A stretch of 64,000 nt of DNA from Sweltsa coloradensis (taxonomy: Eukaryota; Arthropoda; Insecta; Plecoptera; Chloroperlidae), in the NCBI GenBank assembly GCA_024449915.1, contig JAMZAV010000322.1, positions 186,001 to 250,000 of the forward strand, read 5' to 3'. Numbering within the stretch: position 1 is the first letter of the stretch; each line of letters begins with the position of its first letter. The notes beneath the pieces are model-generated. The model was not told the DNA's origin. It saw only the letters and a list, made by a program, of their open reading frames with translations, and searched no databases. This document shows positions 11,752 to 23,086 of this stretch, in pieces. The position numbers and the translations under genes were made by a program.

Positions 11752-12454
11752 CCCATCCCCACCCGCACGGTCAATACGGTGCGCGACCCCCGAAACCACG
11801 CACTTTTCAGGCGCGCTCCGATTAGTTACAGAGTTCCACTAAAAGTGTCAAAACTTAACGATCACCACCCCTTCCCAAAACATCCACCCTAGGCCTAGCC
11901 CTACGCACATTTACATTTGGCGGGTCTTCATCACTATCTTCATCCACTTCCATCACCGATCCATCATCAATATTTACATCCTCTTTACTACTGTCGTCAA
12001 TATTTACATCTGCATCATCACTGTCACTATCACTTATAACTGTTACAGGCCTACGCCTAAGCAAACACGAGTCATTGTTTACACTTTCACTATCACTGTC
12101 ACAAAAATCCGAGCCTAAACATCCAAAATCTGAGAAATATCGTCGTTTTTCTTACGCAAACCGAAATCACGCCTGTCAGAAACACGCCATGTTTACTCAG
12201 AAGTTCGCCAAAATTCCGCTCAATAAAAGAGTCGATGATAAATCGAAAACAAATGAACCAAGTTCATAAAAGTGACGCTAGGTAGAGCCACATGCTAGAC
12301 ATTCTCGAAAAAGCTGTTCGATCGACTTTCCGACCAGTTGTTTGCCGCCTATGCTTATTTGAATGCAGGCGCGCGCAATTGCGTACCAGTACGCTTATGG
12401 CTATAGTGTTGGGTATTAAATATGCGTACTGGTACGCTTATGGGTGCAGATGGG
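11752..12454 (-). mobile_element. piggyBac-like MITE inside the Tigger intron
   Basis: Flanked by TTAA on both sides, with ends CCCATCCCCACCC and, in complement, CCCATCTGCACCC; TTAA-CCC is typical of piggyBac termini. It lies between the two transposase exons. A minus-strand frame at 11855-12064 is very acidic (DSDSDDADVNIDD, MEVDEDSDEDPP), resembling the acidic N-terminus of piggyBac transposases; no catalytic part follows. Confidence 0.7.
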
Positions 12455-12489
12455 TTAATACATATTTTTTCTTTCTTTCAATCTCACAG

Positions 12490-12992
12490 GCAATGAGGTT
12501 TGTTGCAGTCGCGTGGAGCCAGGTTAAACCACTAACCATAGAAAAGTGCTTCAAAAAAGCTGGCTTTGTTAGTCATGATGAAACACGACGAAGACATTGA
12601 TGACGACAATTCTTATGACATTGACGATGTTGTTATTGACATTGATTCCGAGACTTGGGAAAACATGGGCGGTACAGGCACTGTGGAACAGTACATGCTA
12701 TGAGTACATGCAAGCTGACGAGAATCTCGTCACAGGCCAGCTGTTGTCTATTGATGACATTGTCGATGACATGATGGCGGTGCCGGATGCAGATAGTGAT
12801 GTTGACGATCAAGGCAGCGACGCCGATATCGAAGACAACTTACCAGTGCCAAAGTTCATTGACGCGATGTTGGCATTTGAAGTCGTAGAAAGATACGTGA
12901 ACGCTCATAAAGTTAATGACGAGGTACAAAGGAACGTGACCTCCATGCACGCCGCATTGATCGAAATAAACGAGAAAGGTGCAAAGCAGTAA
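12490..12992 (+). pseudogene. Tigger-like transposase, second exon (frameshifted)
   Basis: Starts after a good acceptor (TTTCAATCTCACAG) and opens with AMRFVAVAWSQVKPLTIEKC, the segment that follows the catalytic core in Tigger/jerky-type proteins. It then becomes Asp-rich. Two frame changes are needed to follow the homology: one near 12590 (TGA at 12598) and one near 12700. The final part (MQADENLVTGQLLSIDDIVD, then VPKFIDAMLAFEVVERYV) runs to a TAA at 12990. The exon order and donor/acceptor pair make it the continuation of the 10561 exon. Confidence 0.7.
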
Positions 12993-13696
12993 TAAATATC
13001 GGATTTCTTTAAACGCAAGAAGTGAAGTGTAGGCGACGGCCCGCGACAGATGTGTACAATGACGCAGAGTCATTACGATCACTTAAATCATAAATTCCTT
13101 TCACACACGACGTAAACATTCAGCCGGGCCAGATGGATCGATCGCGCACTTGGGTGTGCGCATTTCGTCCCACTCCACTCCTTTCAGTCAGTCATCACAA
13201 CACGTGCACAATCAGCTGTGAAGTGGATCGTATGCGCGCTGGTGTCTGCGCACATCCTTCCTCACCCCTCAGCCGGCCGGCCGGCCCAGCTACGACAAGT
13301 TACATCTCCGCAGCTCTCTCTCTCCCACTCATACACTTAGGCGCTGTCACTCTGACGCTGGCAATGAATGGCACTTGACTTTTGTAAATATTTATGTCCC
13401 GTTACGTAGCATGTTTAGTTTTATCATAAACATTTATAAAACAGTAATACATATATTATTAATTATTATTTATGGCATTTGTACTGATATTTGTGTGTTT
13501 TTACCATTAAAGCTGGATTGCTTAATCACAGTAATCTATAAATTGATTTTTTAATTTATATTTTAATAGTACGACGATCGTGATATAACGACGTTTTGCC
13601 TGTCTCTCCTGATCGTCGTACTATCAAGGTTGTACTGTAATTACATTTGGGTGGTTATTAACTGATGAAACTTTTAATGAAGGGTATTTTTGTTAT

Positions 13697-14300
13697 TACC
13701 GTATTGGACCGAATATAGCACGATGTTTTTTTTTCCGAAAATAAAATCTCAAAAACAGAACTCGCATTATTTCCGCCCCCTTGCATTTGAAATAACGCCT
13801 GGCTACCCGCAATACAACTCCCGCCCATCCGCTCCCGCGCTTCGCCCCGCCCACCCACTCGATGCCAGACGAACTCGGGCGAACCTAGCCGACGGCCTCG
13901 ACCAGACCAGCTGTCTGCTAGTCGTCGCACAGTTACTTGTCTTGATCACGACGTGACCTAGCTTGACCTACATGGACTTTGATCGTCGGGGTTGTCTATC
14001 TACGTTGCTAAGAGTCTACATAACGTAAAAATGAGTGATGATGAAGAAGGAGAAGATGAAGTGGCTCAAGATGAACAAATGAAGACTGCTGATCGCGTGG
14101 AAAAGAAAGGTTTCTCTGCCTTACAAATCAGCAAGGAATTGCGAAGGAGCTACGACGTAAACTTCAAAACAATGAAGACCAGGAATCAGACTGGTGAACT
14201 GTGGACTGTGGTTGGCATATGTGAGCTTGTGCTTGGCACTACCCTGTTAAAAACCATAGGCCTAGGCCCTAACATTGTTCAAAATGTTTTGTGGTAAGAC
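13697..14300 (+). other. Fragment of the ACCGTAT family plus an unrecognised acidic frame
   Basis: TACCGTATTGGACCGAATAT at the start matches the terminal repeat of the 7629-8567 element, but no right end was found. A frame from the ATG at 14031 reads MSDDEEGEDEVAQDEQMKTA and continues Lys-rich to about 14220 before becoming unconvincing. It lies within the hAT-like element and may be a decayed transposon-encoded exon. I do not recognise it. Confidence 0.35.
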
Positions 14301-14749
14301 GGACACGGCCGGCCGGCTGGTTATGCGCGCGCAGCGGGTGAAGGGGGGACGGACAAGTGTAGCGACGAGTGGTAAGGGGAGGAGATGAAAGGTGATGAGA
14401 ACAAAAGTTTTAAAAGTTATAATATTTTTTCACAGGCAATTGAAACGTGGAACATTAGAAATCATAACTTGATTTTTGAAAAAAAATTTAAATTTTTTTT
14501 AGACTTTTATTTTATTTTTAAATTAATTACTTTTTTTCGATATTTTTTCGATATTCAACCAAATATCGATATCGAAAAAATCGGCTCATATCGATATCGT
14601 ATCGAAATATCGATTTCTTTGCCCAGCCCTATTTTAAATGCATAATTAAATATTATTGTACACTGGGGCACAGTGGCGCATTATAACGCCACATGTAAAA
14701 AGTGAGTTTATAATTGTAATATTTCTTTTTAACTTGTTGTTTTTACTTT

Positions 14750-15210
14750 CTAGATAGAAAGAAATTGCAAAAGAAAATCTGTTATAGGTATGACTGATGC
14801 TGGAGTCATGATTAATGCTGTTATGAAGGTAAAAATGAAGGTAAATCCATCCGATCGTCTGCTAAAGAGTACGGAATAGGGCCTAGTTGAAACTGCTTTG
14901 AAGAGATATGTTTTGAAGGCTAAAGCTGAAGACGTGACAATAGATGATGACGACTTGGACACAGTGAAGAAGATGGCACCTAATTATGGAGTTAGGAAAG
15001 TGTTAAACTCTGAACTTGAGTGTAGGCTATGCTAAGTGAATACTTCCAATAACGGCATCGAAACTGCATCATGGCCTCCCTCCTGTTGAGGCTAGGAAGC
15101 TAGCATTCCAGTTTGCCAAAGCAAACCATTGCACAATGCCTCAGATATTATAAAAAAAACTTTCTTCACCAATAACAAAGGGGTCTACCACGAGAACCCT
15201 CGGGAAAATT
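14750..15210 (+). pseudogene. Decayed pogo-type transposase N-terminus
   Basis: Reading across frames, fragments such as MTDAGVMINAVMK, SAKEYG, LKRYVLKAKAEDVT, MAPNYGVRKVLNSE, ARKLAFQFAKANHCTMPQI and NPRE appear in the order seen in psq/pogo-type transposases (HTH, then the segment before the DDE core). Stops and frameshifts interrupt it several times, and the R1 insertion at 15246 cuts it before any catalytic residue. It is probably the transposase of the enclosing GGGGCACAGTGG element. Confidence 0.6.
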
Positions 15211-15245
15211 CTGTTCGGGAAAGATCTCTGCCAGTATGATGGGTT

Positions 15246-16018
15246 ATTGGATGAGCGTAGCGAGCGAAGCGAAGATTCCATTTCACTACACTGGAGAAAA
15301 AAATCAGGAATGTTTTTTTTTTTTTTTTTTTTTTTTCTTTTTTTGTGTGTTTGTTAACACGATTCCGGCTAAACCGATACTCCAATTGCGATGAAATTTT
15401 ATGGAGGCCTTCGAAATCTCTGAACTTAGAACTGCCACGTTTTTTAGCGCAACCAGGAAAATTTTTCTTATAAAAAACGCAATTTTACGATTTTTTTCGA
15501 TTTAAAAAAGAAAAATTCGACTTAGAACACTTACATGCTTTATCCGATTGTAATGATTTTTTAACAGAACCTTAATTTTATGAATTAGGATATTCGTGTG
15601 AAATTTGAGCGTAATCGAAAAATTATTTCTCGTGAAAATCGAAATTTTACGGTTTTTTCTTTTTTAAAACAATTCTTTGACATATAACACCTACATGCTT
15701 TATCCTATTGTAATGATTTTTTTATTGAACCTTAATTTCATGAATTAATATACTCGTGTAAAATTTGAGCGCAATCGAATAATTATTTCTTATGAAAATT
15801 GCAATTTTACGATTTTTTTCTTTTTTTAAAATACAAAAAATTACGATTTATTAAAAAAATTAAGCCAATTTTTAATTTAATTTAATTCAATTAAAAAAAA
15901 ATCTTCGACTAAGAAATAATTTTTTCACAGAACAACAGAAAATCCGCGTAACACAATGGCAGCTCAATGCACCAATTACGCTCATCCAACAACGCGGCGG
16001 GACTTAAGCGTTTTCCTA
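15246..16018 (-). mobile_element. Repeat R1 copy
   Basis: Starts TTGGATGAGCGTAGCGAGCG, continues through AGCGAAGATT, a long T tract and GATGAAATTTTATGGAGG, and ends GCTCATCC followed by AACGCGGCGGGACTTAAGCG and TTTTCCTAG. It provides the uninterrupted target site for the foldback element at 2560-4904. Non-coding. Confidence 0.65.
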
Positions 16019-16794
16019 GTTTAAGTAAAAAGTAGTCCCTATGTAGACTATGATAAGCCTATAGGCCTAAAATGATGATTTTAATTTGTTTAGATTAAAT
16101 TTAAATTATATTTTTAATAAAAACTACTCTTTCTGTACACAGTTTTATGTTTTATTTCATATGAACCACTGTGCCCCATACTGTTCACCACTGTGCCCCG
16201 AGGCGGGGCACAGTGGTGTCATTTACGCAGGACTTTGTATATTTTGTTTAGCTTTTTGATTGCATTTGTATTGTGAAATTAGATTAACTTTATGGTTGTA
16301 GAAGGATGTAGCTTGAACTGTGTAATTTTTCATCCAGTTTCAGTCATTATTAGAGCCAAAAAATAAATAAATACCAAAAAGTACACCACTGTGCCCCGCT
16401 CACCCCTATGTCAATTTTCGCGAATTTTCGCGATAAACGGCTTTAAACGCGATAAACTTGCATAATTGCGATATACGCGCAAAATTAAGTAATTTAGTAA
16501 AAAAAAAAAAAAAAAAAAATTTTTTTTACAAAATGTCTTAAATAAATGGCTTTTTTGGTAATTTTTCGTAGAAAACGTATTTTTTTATTTTGTCGCCGTG
16601 GCCTGTCTAGCTGCAGTTTAAATGAAGAAGTCCCCAAAATCACCGCTAGAGAGGTCTACGCTCACAACTAGCGCCTACTAGAATTTTGATTCACTTTAGC
16701 TACCGTAATCTAAAAAAAATTTTTTTTTCATTATTCAACGAACGATGACCAAAAAAAATTAATGCTATACAAACGCTATTTTTGAAATAATTAA

Positions 16795-17346
16795 CCCATC
16801 GGCGTTTCATTAAAAATCGCTGCGCCTGACCCCTGAATTCCATTAATTTTTACAAAATGGGGTTGCGGAGCGCACCTCAGCAAAAAATTCACTGCTCCAA
16901 CAAAAATAACCCGATTTACTTGAAATGAAAACTAAAATGTAGCCTAAATAAATGTCTAGGGTGTATGAACTTTCCTTTGAATTTTTCTTGGTGTATAAAT
17001 ATCACACCCCTCATCTTCGTCATATCCTTCAATATATTGCAATAAGCTGTAGTCGCCATAGCGCGCACGCCGCCATACCACCTACGAATGCAAACATAAT
17101 CTTTCCTTCAAGCATAGAGAGGCTAAAACTTGACCGAGTGACGAGCCAAACACATCGTTGGATGCAGCGAAGTGCGTAGAGTACATCGAGCGCGATCTCT
17201 TGGTGATTGGACAAACCATTCTCATACAACGACCGATAATGTAGCGCGCTGTTCCCTTGCTGTTCCAGCCCGTCGATCCGATGGCTAGGTAAGTCGGCGC
17301 GCATTTTAAACAGCCCGTCGATTCGACCGGCGAAAACGCCGATGGG
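16795..17346. mobile_element. piggyBac-like MITE
   Basis: Ends CCCATCGGCGTTT and AACGCCGATGGG are complementary and flanked by TTAA on both sides. The 552-bp interior has no coding capacity. It shares the terminal word CCCATC with the element at 11752-12454. Confidence 0.7.
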
Positions 17347-17435
17347 TTAATGCTATTTTTTCATTTGTTAATGCTATAAAACACCATCTCTATTAATCAC
17401 CTAATCTAGTCTACTTAATTTCCATTCTACGTTAC

Positions 17436-17702
17436 CTTGTTAGATTCCCTCTCCAACCTCTTTTCGTTCGCGCCTCTTGCTTCGAGTTCAGCAGCCGCTT
17501 GTGCTTCTTTGGCTTTCTCCGCTAGCTCCTTGTACTTGTCGATCTCCCTCCGGAGTCCCGCTACCTCCGTCACTTTCCCCTTGAAGTCGTCTTGCAGGCG
17601 AGCGTACTGTTCCTTGAGCTCGCGCAGAGCTTGCTCACCGGCCGAGTTGTCTCGCGGACTCATCAGGACATTCGTAGGAGGGCATGGGCTACACGGAGCC
17701 AT
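17436..17702 (-). CDS. Coiled-coil protein exon (unidentified, phase 0/0)
   Basis: The 89-codon exon begins with ATGGCTCCG directly after the acceptor TTCCTAG and ends AACAAG/GTAACG. The first 20 residues are Cys/Pro-rich (MAPCSPCPPTNVLMSPRDN). The rest is a long charged heptad coiled coil (ALRELKEQYARLQDDFKGKV, then LRREIDKYKELAEKAKEAQ). GC-rich codons set it apart from the AT-rich surroundings. It is the most 3' exon found of the minus-strand chain, and its continuation would lie below 17.4 kb, where I find none. Because it starts with Met it could also be a first exon, but its phase fits the upstream exons. No family assigned. Confidence 0.7.
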
Positions 17703-18173
17703 CTAGGAACAGCAAGTGAAGATGTGTTAGAATTAGATTCAATGTTGTGATGACATCCACCATGTTTTTGTTGCATTTACTCATCAAATGTAGCCTGTGT
17801 GTTTTAAGATCTGAAATTTAGAACTTTAGCATTTCAGCTTTAGCTACAAATAATTGTGAAAGTGAAAACACTAACAACAATTAATCAATTATCCATTATC
17901 CTTCATTTGCATAGAACCAAATTATGCTTTGAAAGTAATTGATTTTGCAATATTCTAGTATACGTAACGTAGCGATAGTGGTGTGCACCACTAAATATGT
18001 GCAAAAAAATGTGTAACGTAAATGTTTCATCATAACTTACATTCATGAAATGTAGTGCTAAGGTTTTCCTTTGGTACCTAGTACTTAAATGTTTTGAAAA
18101 TTACAACAAATCAGAAATCACATCTTGGAGAAAAAGCATTAGCCCTACCTACCTAATGTAAAAAATGTTTGTG
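17703..18173. other. Intron, nothing recognised
   Basis: AT-rich sequence between the 17.4-kb exon and a TTAA-flanked element; no exon or repeat end found. Confidence 0.5.
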
Positions 18174-18177
18174 TTAA

Positions 18178-20173
18178 GGTAGCTCAAGCGAATGTAATCT
18201 CTAGTTTTTGAGAGATTTATGAGATTCCATATATCGCTCAATAAACAAATAACGGACAATTAAATAAAACACACTTTGTTTACGTATTTAAAATGAATGA
18301 AGCCGAAATGAAGCTCACTTTTAAAACAAAATAGACACATAACAGGATTTTTTTATTGTTATTATTCACAGGCTGTGATTTGACTAGTGTATTTTTGTTT
18401 TTTCTAATAAATAATAAAACACGGTTTGTGCATCAAATAAAGACAAAATTGTGTTTCTGAAACGCTTTTTAAATAAAATAAATATTATTGGTGTTTAGTT
18501 TTTATTTAATTAGATGCATATTAAAGGTATTAACTACCAACAAAAGATCTGGCATCACTGTAATCACAGTGTCTCGCGGGCCCCTACAACACAAGCTGCA
18601 GGCCTAGGCCAACGATATTCGTGAGAACTGCCAATTCGTATTTGAATCATACCAAAATAATTAGTTATGAAATATGTATGATAATAATATGTAGCATTTT
18701 ATTAAATTAAAGAAACATTGGCAGAATACTTTAAAAGAGTAAAACGTGCATTTATTGCCAATTACAAAGCGTTTATAATTATTTGAACCCAGCGCGCACA
18801 CAATAGTCTGCGGCAGACTGCATCAGTATCTCTCTAAGCGGCCGGCAGCCACAGTACACTTTGGCTCAGGCATAGCGCGTCCGCGTAGCACGCGAGAGGT
18901 AGCCGGTTCAAACCCCGGCTCTGACTACTTTTTTACTTTTTTATTTTTATCCAAAAATTATTGTTTACGTATTATCTGAAATACATTTTATTACTGTAAT
19001 CTTTTAGTGCAATTTACTCTAAAATAGAAAACTTTTATCCAGTCTGTATTTGCCTGTAGGAGCTTTCACCCGCAGGTTACCAGGGTAGTAACACAAAAAA
19101 TCGAGTGGGTGGGGTGTCTAATGATCTGCTAAAAATCGCGCTCATCAATAATTATCGTAATAGCCGAGATGTACTGCTGTCCAGTAAATAATGACATACT
19201 GATGAAGTGGTAATTTACAATCACGTAAGAGGAAGACTGTTTTACTATAATGTGGAAAGGCCAACTGGCTAGTTGCTATATAAAATGAAGGAAACTCATT
19301 GTTCCCTGTTCTTTGATCTGCTGTATATCTAGTCACAACAGTCTAGTCAAGGTCACGATGCATTGTCGTGTTTGGTTCGGGGTTGGGGGGGGAGGGAGAT
19401 CGGTAGTGCACTGGCTGTCGAGCAGATAAATCTGGCTTTCAAGCAAGATAAGGAAAAATTATATTGTACAATTTTGGTATCGTGCATCTCATTCTCCACA
19501 CTACTCCGCCATCTCCACAACACTGCAATTACATAATAGTACATCAATACATTCATTGTGTATTGGGTCAGGAATCTGTCATTTTCTAACATCCTTCTCC
19601 TACCAAATGCAATTTATTGTTGAAATATAAAGCGCATAATATATGTAATTAATAATTAATTGCAACTTCATTGGCTGCCTGTATAAAACAAGTACCTATT
19701 ATCTTTCTAGTAATTATTATACCGGTTCAGTAGCAAAATTACATTTTGAAATCTCCCTGCAAATGTGCTAAAGGCTCTAAGCCAATAAGATCAGAGTTAA
19801 GTTTACAGGGTTGCCAAGTCAAATCGTCAGGTTGCACTTCAGGATGCTATAACTTCTAAATTGGTTCAGGAACGTACTATTTTCTTGTTCTTATATCATT
19901 CGGAATTTAATATTCTTTAAGAAAAACAGTTTTTAAACAAAATTAATTCACAAGAAGTTATTTGAAATCATAAGTAAAGGTCGAAAAGTGTATGTATTTC
20001 CATGTTCCCCATGCTATGGGATAGGGCGACCTTCAAACTTTAGACCTGAATATATCGTAAAGTAGTTCAGGAAGCCTACTTTTTCTTTTTGCATTATTGT
20101 GTATTAGGTAATTATCTGTTAATATGCCAAATTTGAAATTTTTTTATTCACGTCGAGATACGCTTGAGCTACC
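18178..20173. mobile_element. TTAA-flanked TIR element (GGTAGCTCAAGCG)
   Basis: Perfect ends GGTAGCTCAAGCG and CGCTTGAGCTACC are flanked by TTAA on both sides, giving a 1996-bp element. TTAA targets are used by piggyBac and Kolobok elements; the ends do not start with CCC, so the superfamily is open. No transposase frame. A tRNA-like module lies inside at about 18860-18925. Confidence 0.7.
18860..18925 (+). other. tRNA-like (SINE head) module
   Basis: GCGTCCGCGTAGC followed by GCCGGTTCAAACCCCGGC gives a B-box-like sequence in a perfect short stem, then a T-run that could end polymerase III transcription. No complete cloverleaf can be folded. Similar heads occur near 56085-56135 and 56350-56400. 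Confidence 0.35.
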
Positions 20174-20526
20174 TTAATCAATTAATAATGTTATAATAAT
20201 AATATAATAATGTTAATGTTCATGTAGGAACCTATCTTTCACTATTTTTTCAAATTAATGAAACTGACAACCAAAGCAGACTCGGTCGCACATAAAAGTC
20301 GTGTAGCTGTCGACCACGATGGTTGCGATAACTGTAAGAATCCCAATCCAAAGTAATTGAAAGGAATCTCTTTCAAAGGATGCAAAAATGTAAATTCAGT
20401 AAAAATTAATTAGTGTCCAGGACCTCCCATCCTGTTCTCATCGATATTATTCAAAACACCTCAACATTTTATAGTAAGCCAAATAAAGCGAAGTCCGAGG
20501 AGCTCTCCTTGGTACTTAGTACTTAC

Positions 20527-20664
20527 AGCTCTTTTCAAGCATTCAGGTCCTGTACATTTCAGTTGTTTCTTCTGGTTTTCCAGCACTTGTCGGTCTCTTT
20601 GTACTTGGCACAATTCATTCTGCATCCTCCTCACTTCATTCTCAATGCTGTCAAGCTGCTTTTC
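20527..20664 (-). CDS. Coiled-coil protein exon (unidentified, phase 0/0)
   Basis: The 46-codon exon has an acceptor ATATATTGCAG/GAAAAG and donor AGAGCT/GTAAGT. It reads EKQLDSIENEVRRMQNELCQ, continues with VQRDRQVLENQKKQLK, and ends CTGPECLKRA. Regular heptads predict a parallel coiled coil; the end is Cys-containing and runs in frame into the Cys/Pro-rich start of the next exon at 17702. The family is not recognised. Clean splice borders and phase agreement with both neighbours support a true exon. Confidence 0.75.
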
Positions 20665-20804
20665 CTGCAATATATTAGATGGACATAGTTTTACAGGATT
20701 ATGTTTGTTTCTCTATCTGGGCCTTACATGCGTACATTATACAGCATAGCAAACAGCTAAAAATCATGTTCTCACTAATTTGGGTCCTACGTATTGACCT
20801 AATG

Positions 20805-21965
20805 CTGGGTTGCCGTTTTCACGGATATCGTCCGTTTTTAAGGATTTTTAGGGGTTGTCACGGATACTAGGATTTTTGTCCATTTTTGCGGATTTTCTAC
20901 TGTTATTCAAAATTACGTGAAATTCCCGTATTATTCGAAAATTGTGCCAAATTTCAATGCAGGGATAACAAAAAATATAAAGTTTGGTAAGTTACACATT
21001 CACCGCTAGCGGAGATATAACGCGTGAAAACGATGTGCAAACTTCGTAGACTGCAGGGGATATTGAAAGTTGTCGTACTCTACTAGCAAACAGTAGGCGG
21101 TCCTTCAGCGGCAGACAGCCAATACGGCGCTGTAAGCATTGTGATTGGTTCCCGCCCGACCTCGCCACAGCCAATGACTGTGATAAGGATACACAGCGCA
21201 TTCTGTGTTCTATTCTTGAAACTTGAGACGCGTCATTTCTAGCAGCAGCTGTTGAAGTGAAAACGTTGACTTACAATTTTACATCGCTGGCGGTCGCCGT
21301 GTTTTTTCGTTTTCTTTTCGTGTGCATCAAAAGCAGGCCTGGCCTAGGCATACTTGAAAACGATGGACTATTAAAGCTACTGAAAACGTTTTCAAAACGC
21401 CGACTTATCTTAGGCCTACAATACATCGCCGGCGGTCGCCGTGTTTTTTTTTTCTTTAGTGAAAAGTGAAAACGTTGACTTACAATTTACAATTTACATC
21501 GCCGGGCGGTCGCCGTGTTTTTTCGTTTTCTTTTCGTGTGCATCAAAAGCAGGCCTGGCCTAGGCATACTTGAAAACGGTGGACTATTTAAAAAAGCCAT
21601 ACCTACAGAAGTTTAAAACAGAGTGGCTAAAAGATTTTAAATGGCTACTTTATGTTCAGTTTTTTGTGACTTCTCAAGTTTGTTTTTGTTATTATGATCA
21701 TCCTAATCTTCATAATATATCATTTCTGACATTCTTAAATTGTATTTATGGCCTAATCCTAAGTACAAACCTAATTTTGATTAAATTCTCATAAATACCA
21801 TCTGGCTGACTATCCTTATTTTGTAACCAAAACCTGAAATTTTGTTTTCCCTTCGTAACTGTGTAAATTACGCTAACGGCAAAATAAATAGCGATTTCTC
21901 AGGATTTCTCAGGATTTTTTGAGGTATCTGTCAAGGATTTTTAAATTTACTTGGTGGCAACCCTG
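20805..21965. mobile_element. hAT-like element (CTGGGTTGCC ends)
   Basis: Ends CTGGGTTGCC and GGCAACCCTG are complementary. Flanks ACCTAATG (20797-20804) and GCCTAATG (21966-21973) form an 8-bp duplication with one mismatch, as for hAT. The interior holds an approximately 100-bp direct duplication (about 21257-21358 and 21468-21575). No transposase. Confidence 0.7.
21257..21575. repeat. Direct duplication inside the hAT-like element
   Basis: GAAAACGTTGACTTACAATT, then GCGGTCGCCGTGTTTTTTCG and GCAGGCCTGGCCTAGGCATA, occur twice in the same order about 210 bp apart; a third partial unit (GGCGGTCGCCGTG) lies near 21430. Confidence 0.7.
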
Positions 21966-22153
21966 GCCTAATGTTAAAGAACTCTCATGCCGACATCCTT
22001 AATTATACTTAAAATATAATGCGCAAAAACAAACTTTGGAAAATGTATTAATGTATACGTTCAGCCTACTTTTCCCCAGGTTAGGTTTATCCATAATTTG
22101 CTATATCACCCCTATTGACCATCAATCACCCATCATCATCTTCTATTGTAGTA

Positions 22154-23086
22154 CAGTAAGAACTCTCTTATCCGATCTCCGCTTATCCGATGTACCGTGT
22201 TAACCGAGCCGCGCAAAAAAAAAATAAAAGAAAAAAAAAAAAAAAAAAAAAGTTTTAAATACGTAAATAAAACATAAAAATAATTACAGACGCCGCGCCG
22301 CACTTTTTTAAATGTACTCGCATACATTTGTAGGCATGCCTTACGATCGAGTGAGTGCAAAGAAGATAGATCGGCGATATATCTCGACTTTCCAGCAGTG
22401 TACATCAGTGTACTGAGCATAATTATAGAGTTCAGTGGTCAGTGTGCGTCGGGCGCATCGCCGGTAAGCGTCAGTGTCACCCACTGAGCATATAGAGATC
22501 AGTGTGCGTCGCGCGCCTGCGCATGCGCATATGATCCAGCCATCTCACACACAGCTGTTCAAAGATGGTCGTTGTGGAACTAGATGCAATCATGTTTCAA
22601 CCGATTCACGAAATTCGTAATCACGACGCATTGAATTGTTATTCCTGGGCTTATCTTATTTCTTTCCCAGACTTATCTTGCGTCGAGAGCTTCAGCGCTG
22701 GCATAGTAGTGAGAGGTTTTCCCACATGAGAAAGAGAGCTAGACCTAGGCCTATGTTTGCATTGTAGACCTAGGCCTACTGCGTCGAGTTTAGGCCTAGG
22801 CCTAGACATACGTTTTTATTACGACATGTAGGCCTAGGCCTAATTGTGTACGTGTGTTTGTGAGCTTGATTTACAAGCTATTAAATCATTTAGTATACCC
22901 TGTATGAAGTGTATCGTGTGTATTTTAGGCCCTATGTTCCTTTATCCATTACATGTGTCATATATCATTTTACCACATCAGGCTATGCTACGAGAGCAAA
23001 TAAACAAATGAACCGCGCCATCCGAGTTTTTCGCAAATCCGAGGTGCCCCCGGTCTCATCCAACTCGGATAAGAGAGTTCTTACTG
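22154..23086 (+). mobile_element. Pogo/Tigger-like MITE, copy 1 (intact)
   Basis: Terminal repeat CAGTAAGAACTCTCTTATCC at both ends, flanked by TA. It is 933 bp and non-coding, with an A-rich tract near 22215 and GGCCTA runs near 22740-22840. Further copies are at 32597-39208 (split by a Gypsy element) and 53813-54862 (inverted). It gives the empty site that defines the Gypsy insertion in copy 2. Confidence 0.8.

Larger units (their letters stand above)
10008..13637 (+). mobile_element. Tigger/pogo-like transposon with decayed transposase
   Basis: Ends CAGTACAACCTTGCTATAAC and, as complement of the right end, CAGTACAACCTTGATAGTAC lie between TA dinucleotides. The subterminal phrase ACGACGATCG recurs at both ends. 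The element carries a DDD transposase in two exons, both damaged, and a piggyBac-like insertion between them. TIR start CAG, TA target and CENP-B-type transposase agree on Tigger/pogo. Confidence 0.85.
9841..14631. mobile_element. hAT-like element (TAGGGCTGGGC ends)
   Basis: Ends TAGGGCTGGGC / GCCCAGCCCTA are flanked by a perfect 8-bp duplication TTTTAAAT (9833-9840 and 14632-14639), the target length expected for hAT-type transposases. Subterminal blocks are rich in ATCGATATCGATA on both sides. The interior is largely a later Tigger-like insertion. No hAT transposase was recognised. Confidence 0.75.
9498..16406 (+). mobile_element. Pogo-like TIR element (GGGGCACAGTGG ends)
   Basis: Ends are GGGGAGAGCGGGGCACAGTG and its near-perfect complement CACTGTGCCCCGCTCACCCC, flanked on both sides by TA. 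Subterminal copies of GGGGCACAGTGG occur at both ends. Inside lie a decayed pogo-type transposase N-terminus (14750-15210), a hAT-like insertion (9841-14631) and an R1 copy (15246-16018). TA target, TIRs and transposase type agree on a pogo/Tigger relative. Confidence 0.75.
9382..17392. mobile_element. Outermost TIR element of a five-level nest
   Basis: A perfect 25-bp inverted repeat begins TAGAGATGGTGTTTTATAGC at 9382 and ends with its complement at 17392. Everything between 9498-16406 and 16795-17346 belongs to later insertions, leaving roughly 550 bp of its own sequence. No target duplication is obvious at the outer edges, so boundaries rest on the inverted repeat only. The left edge abuts the end of repeat A copy 1. 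Confidence 0.6.

Noticed and set aside
13133..13378. GC-rich 81-codon frame in the Tigger 3' region
   Set aside because: It sits between the last transposase exon and the TIR, shows no domain, and its composition follows GC-rich repeats such as GGCCGGCCGG.
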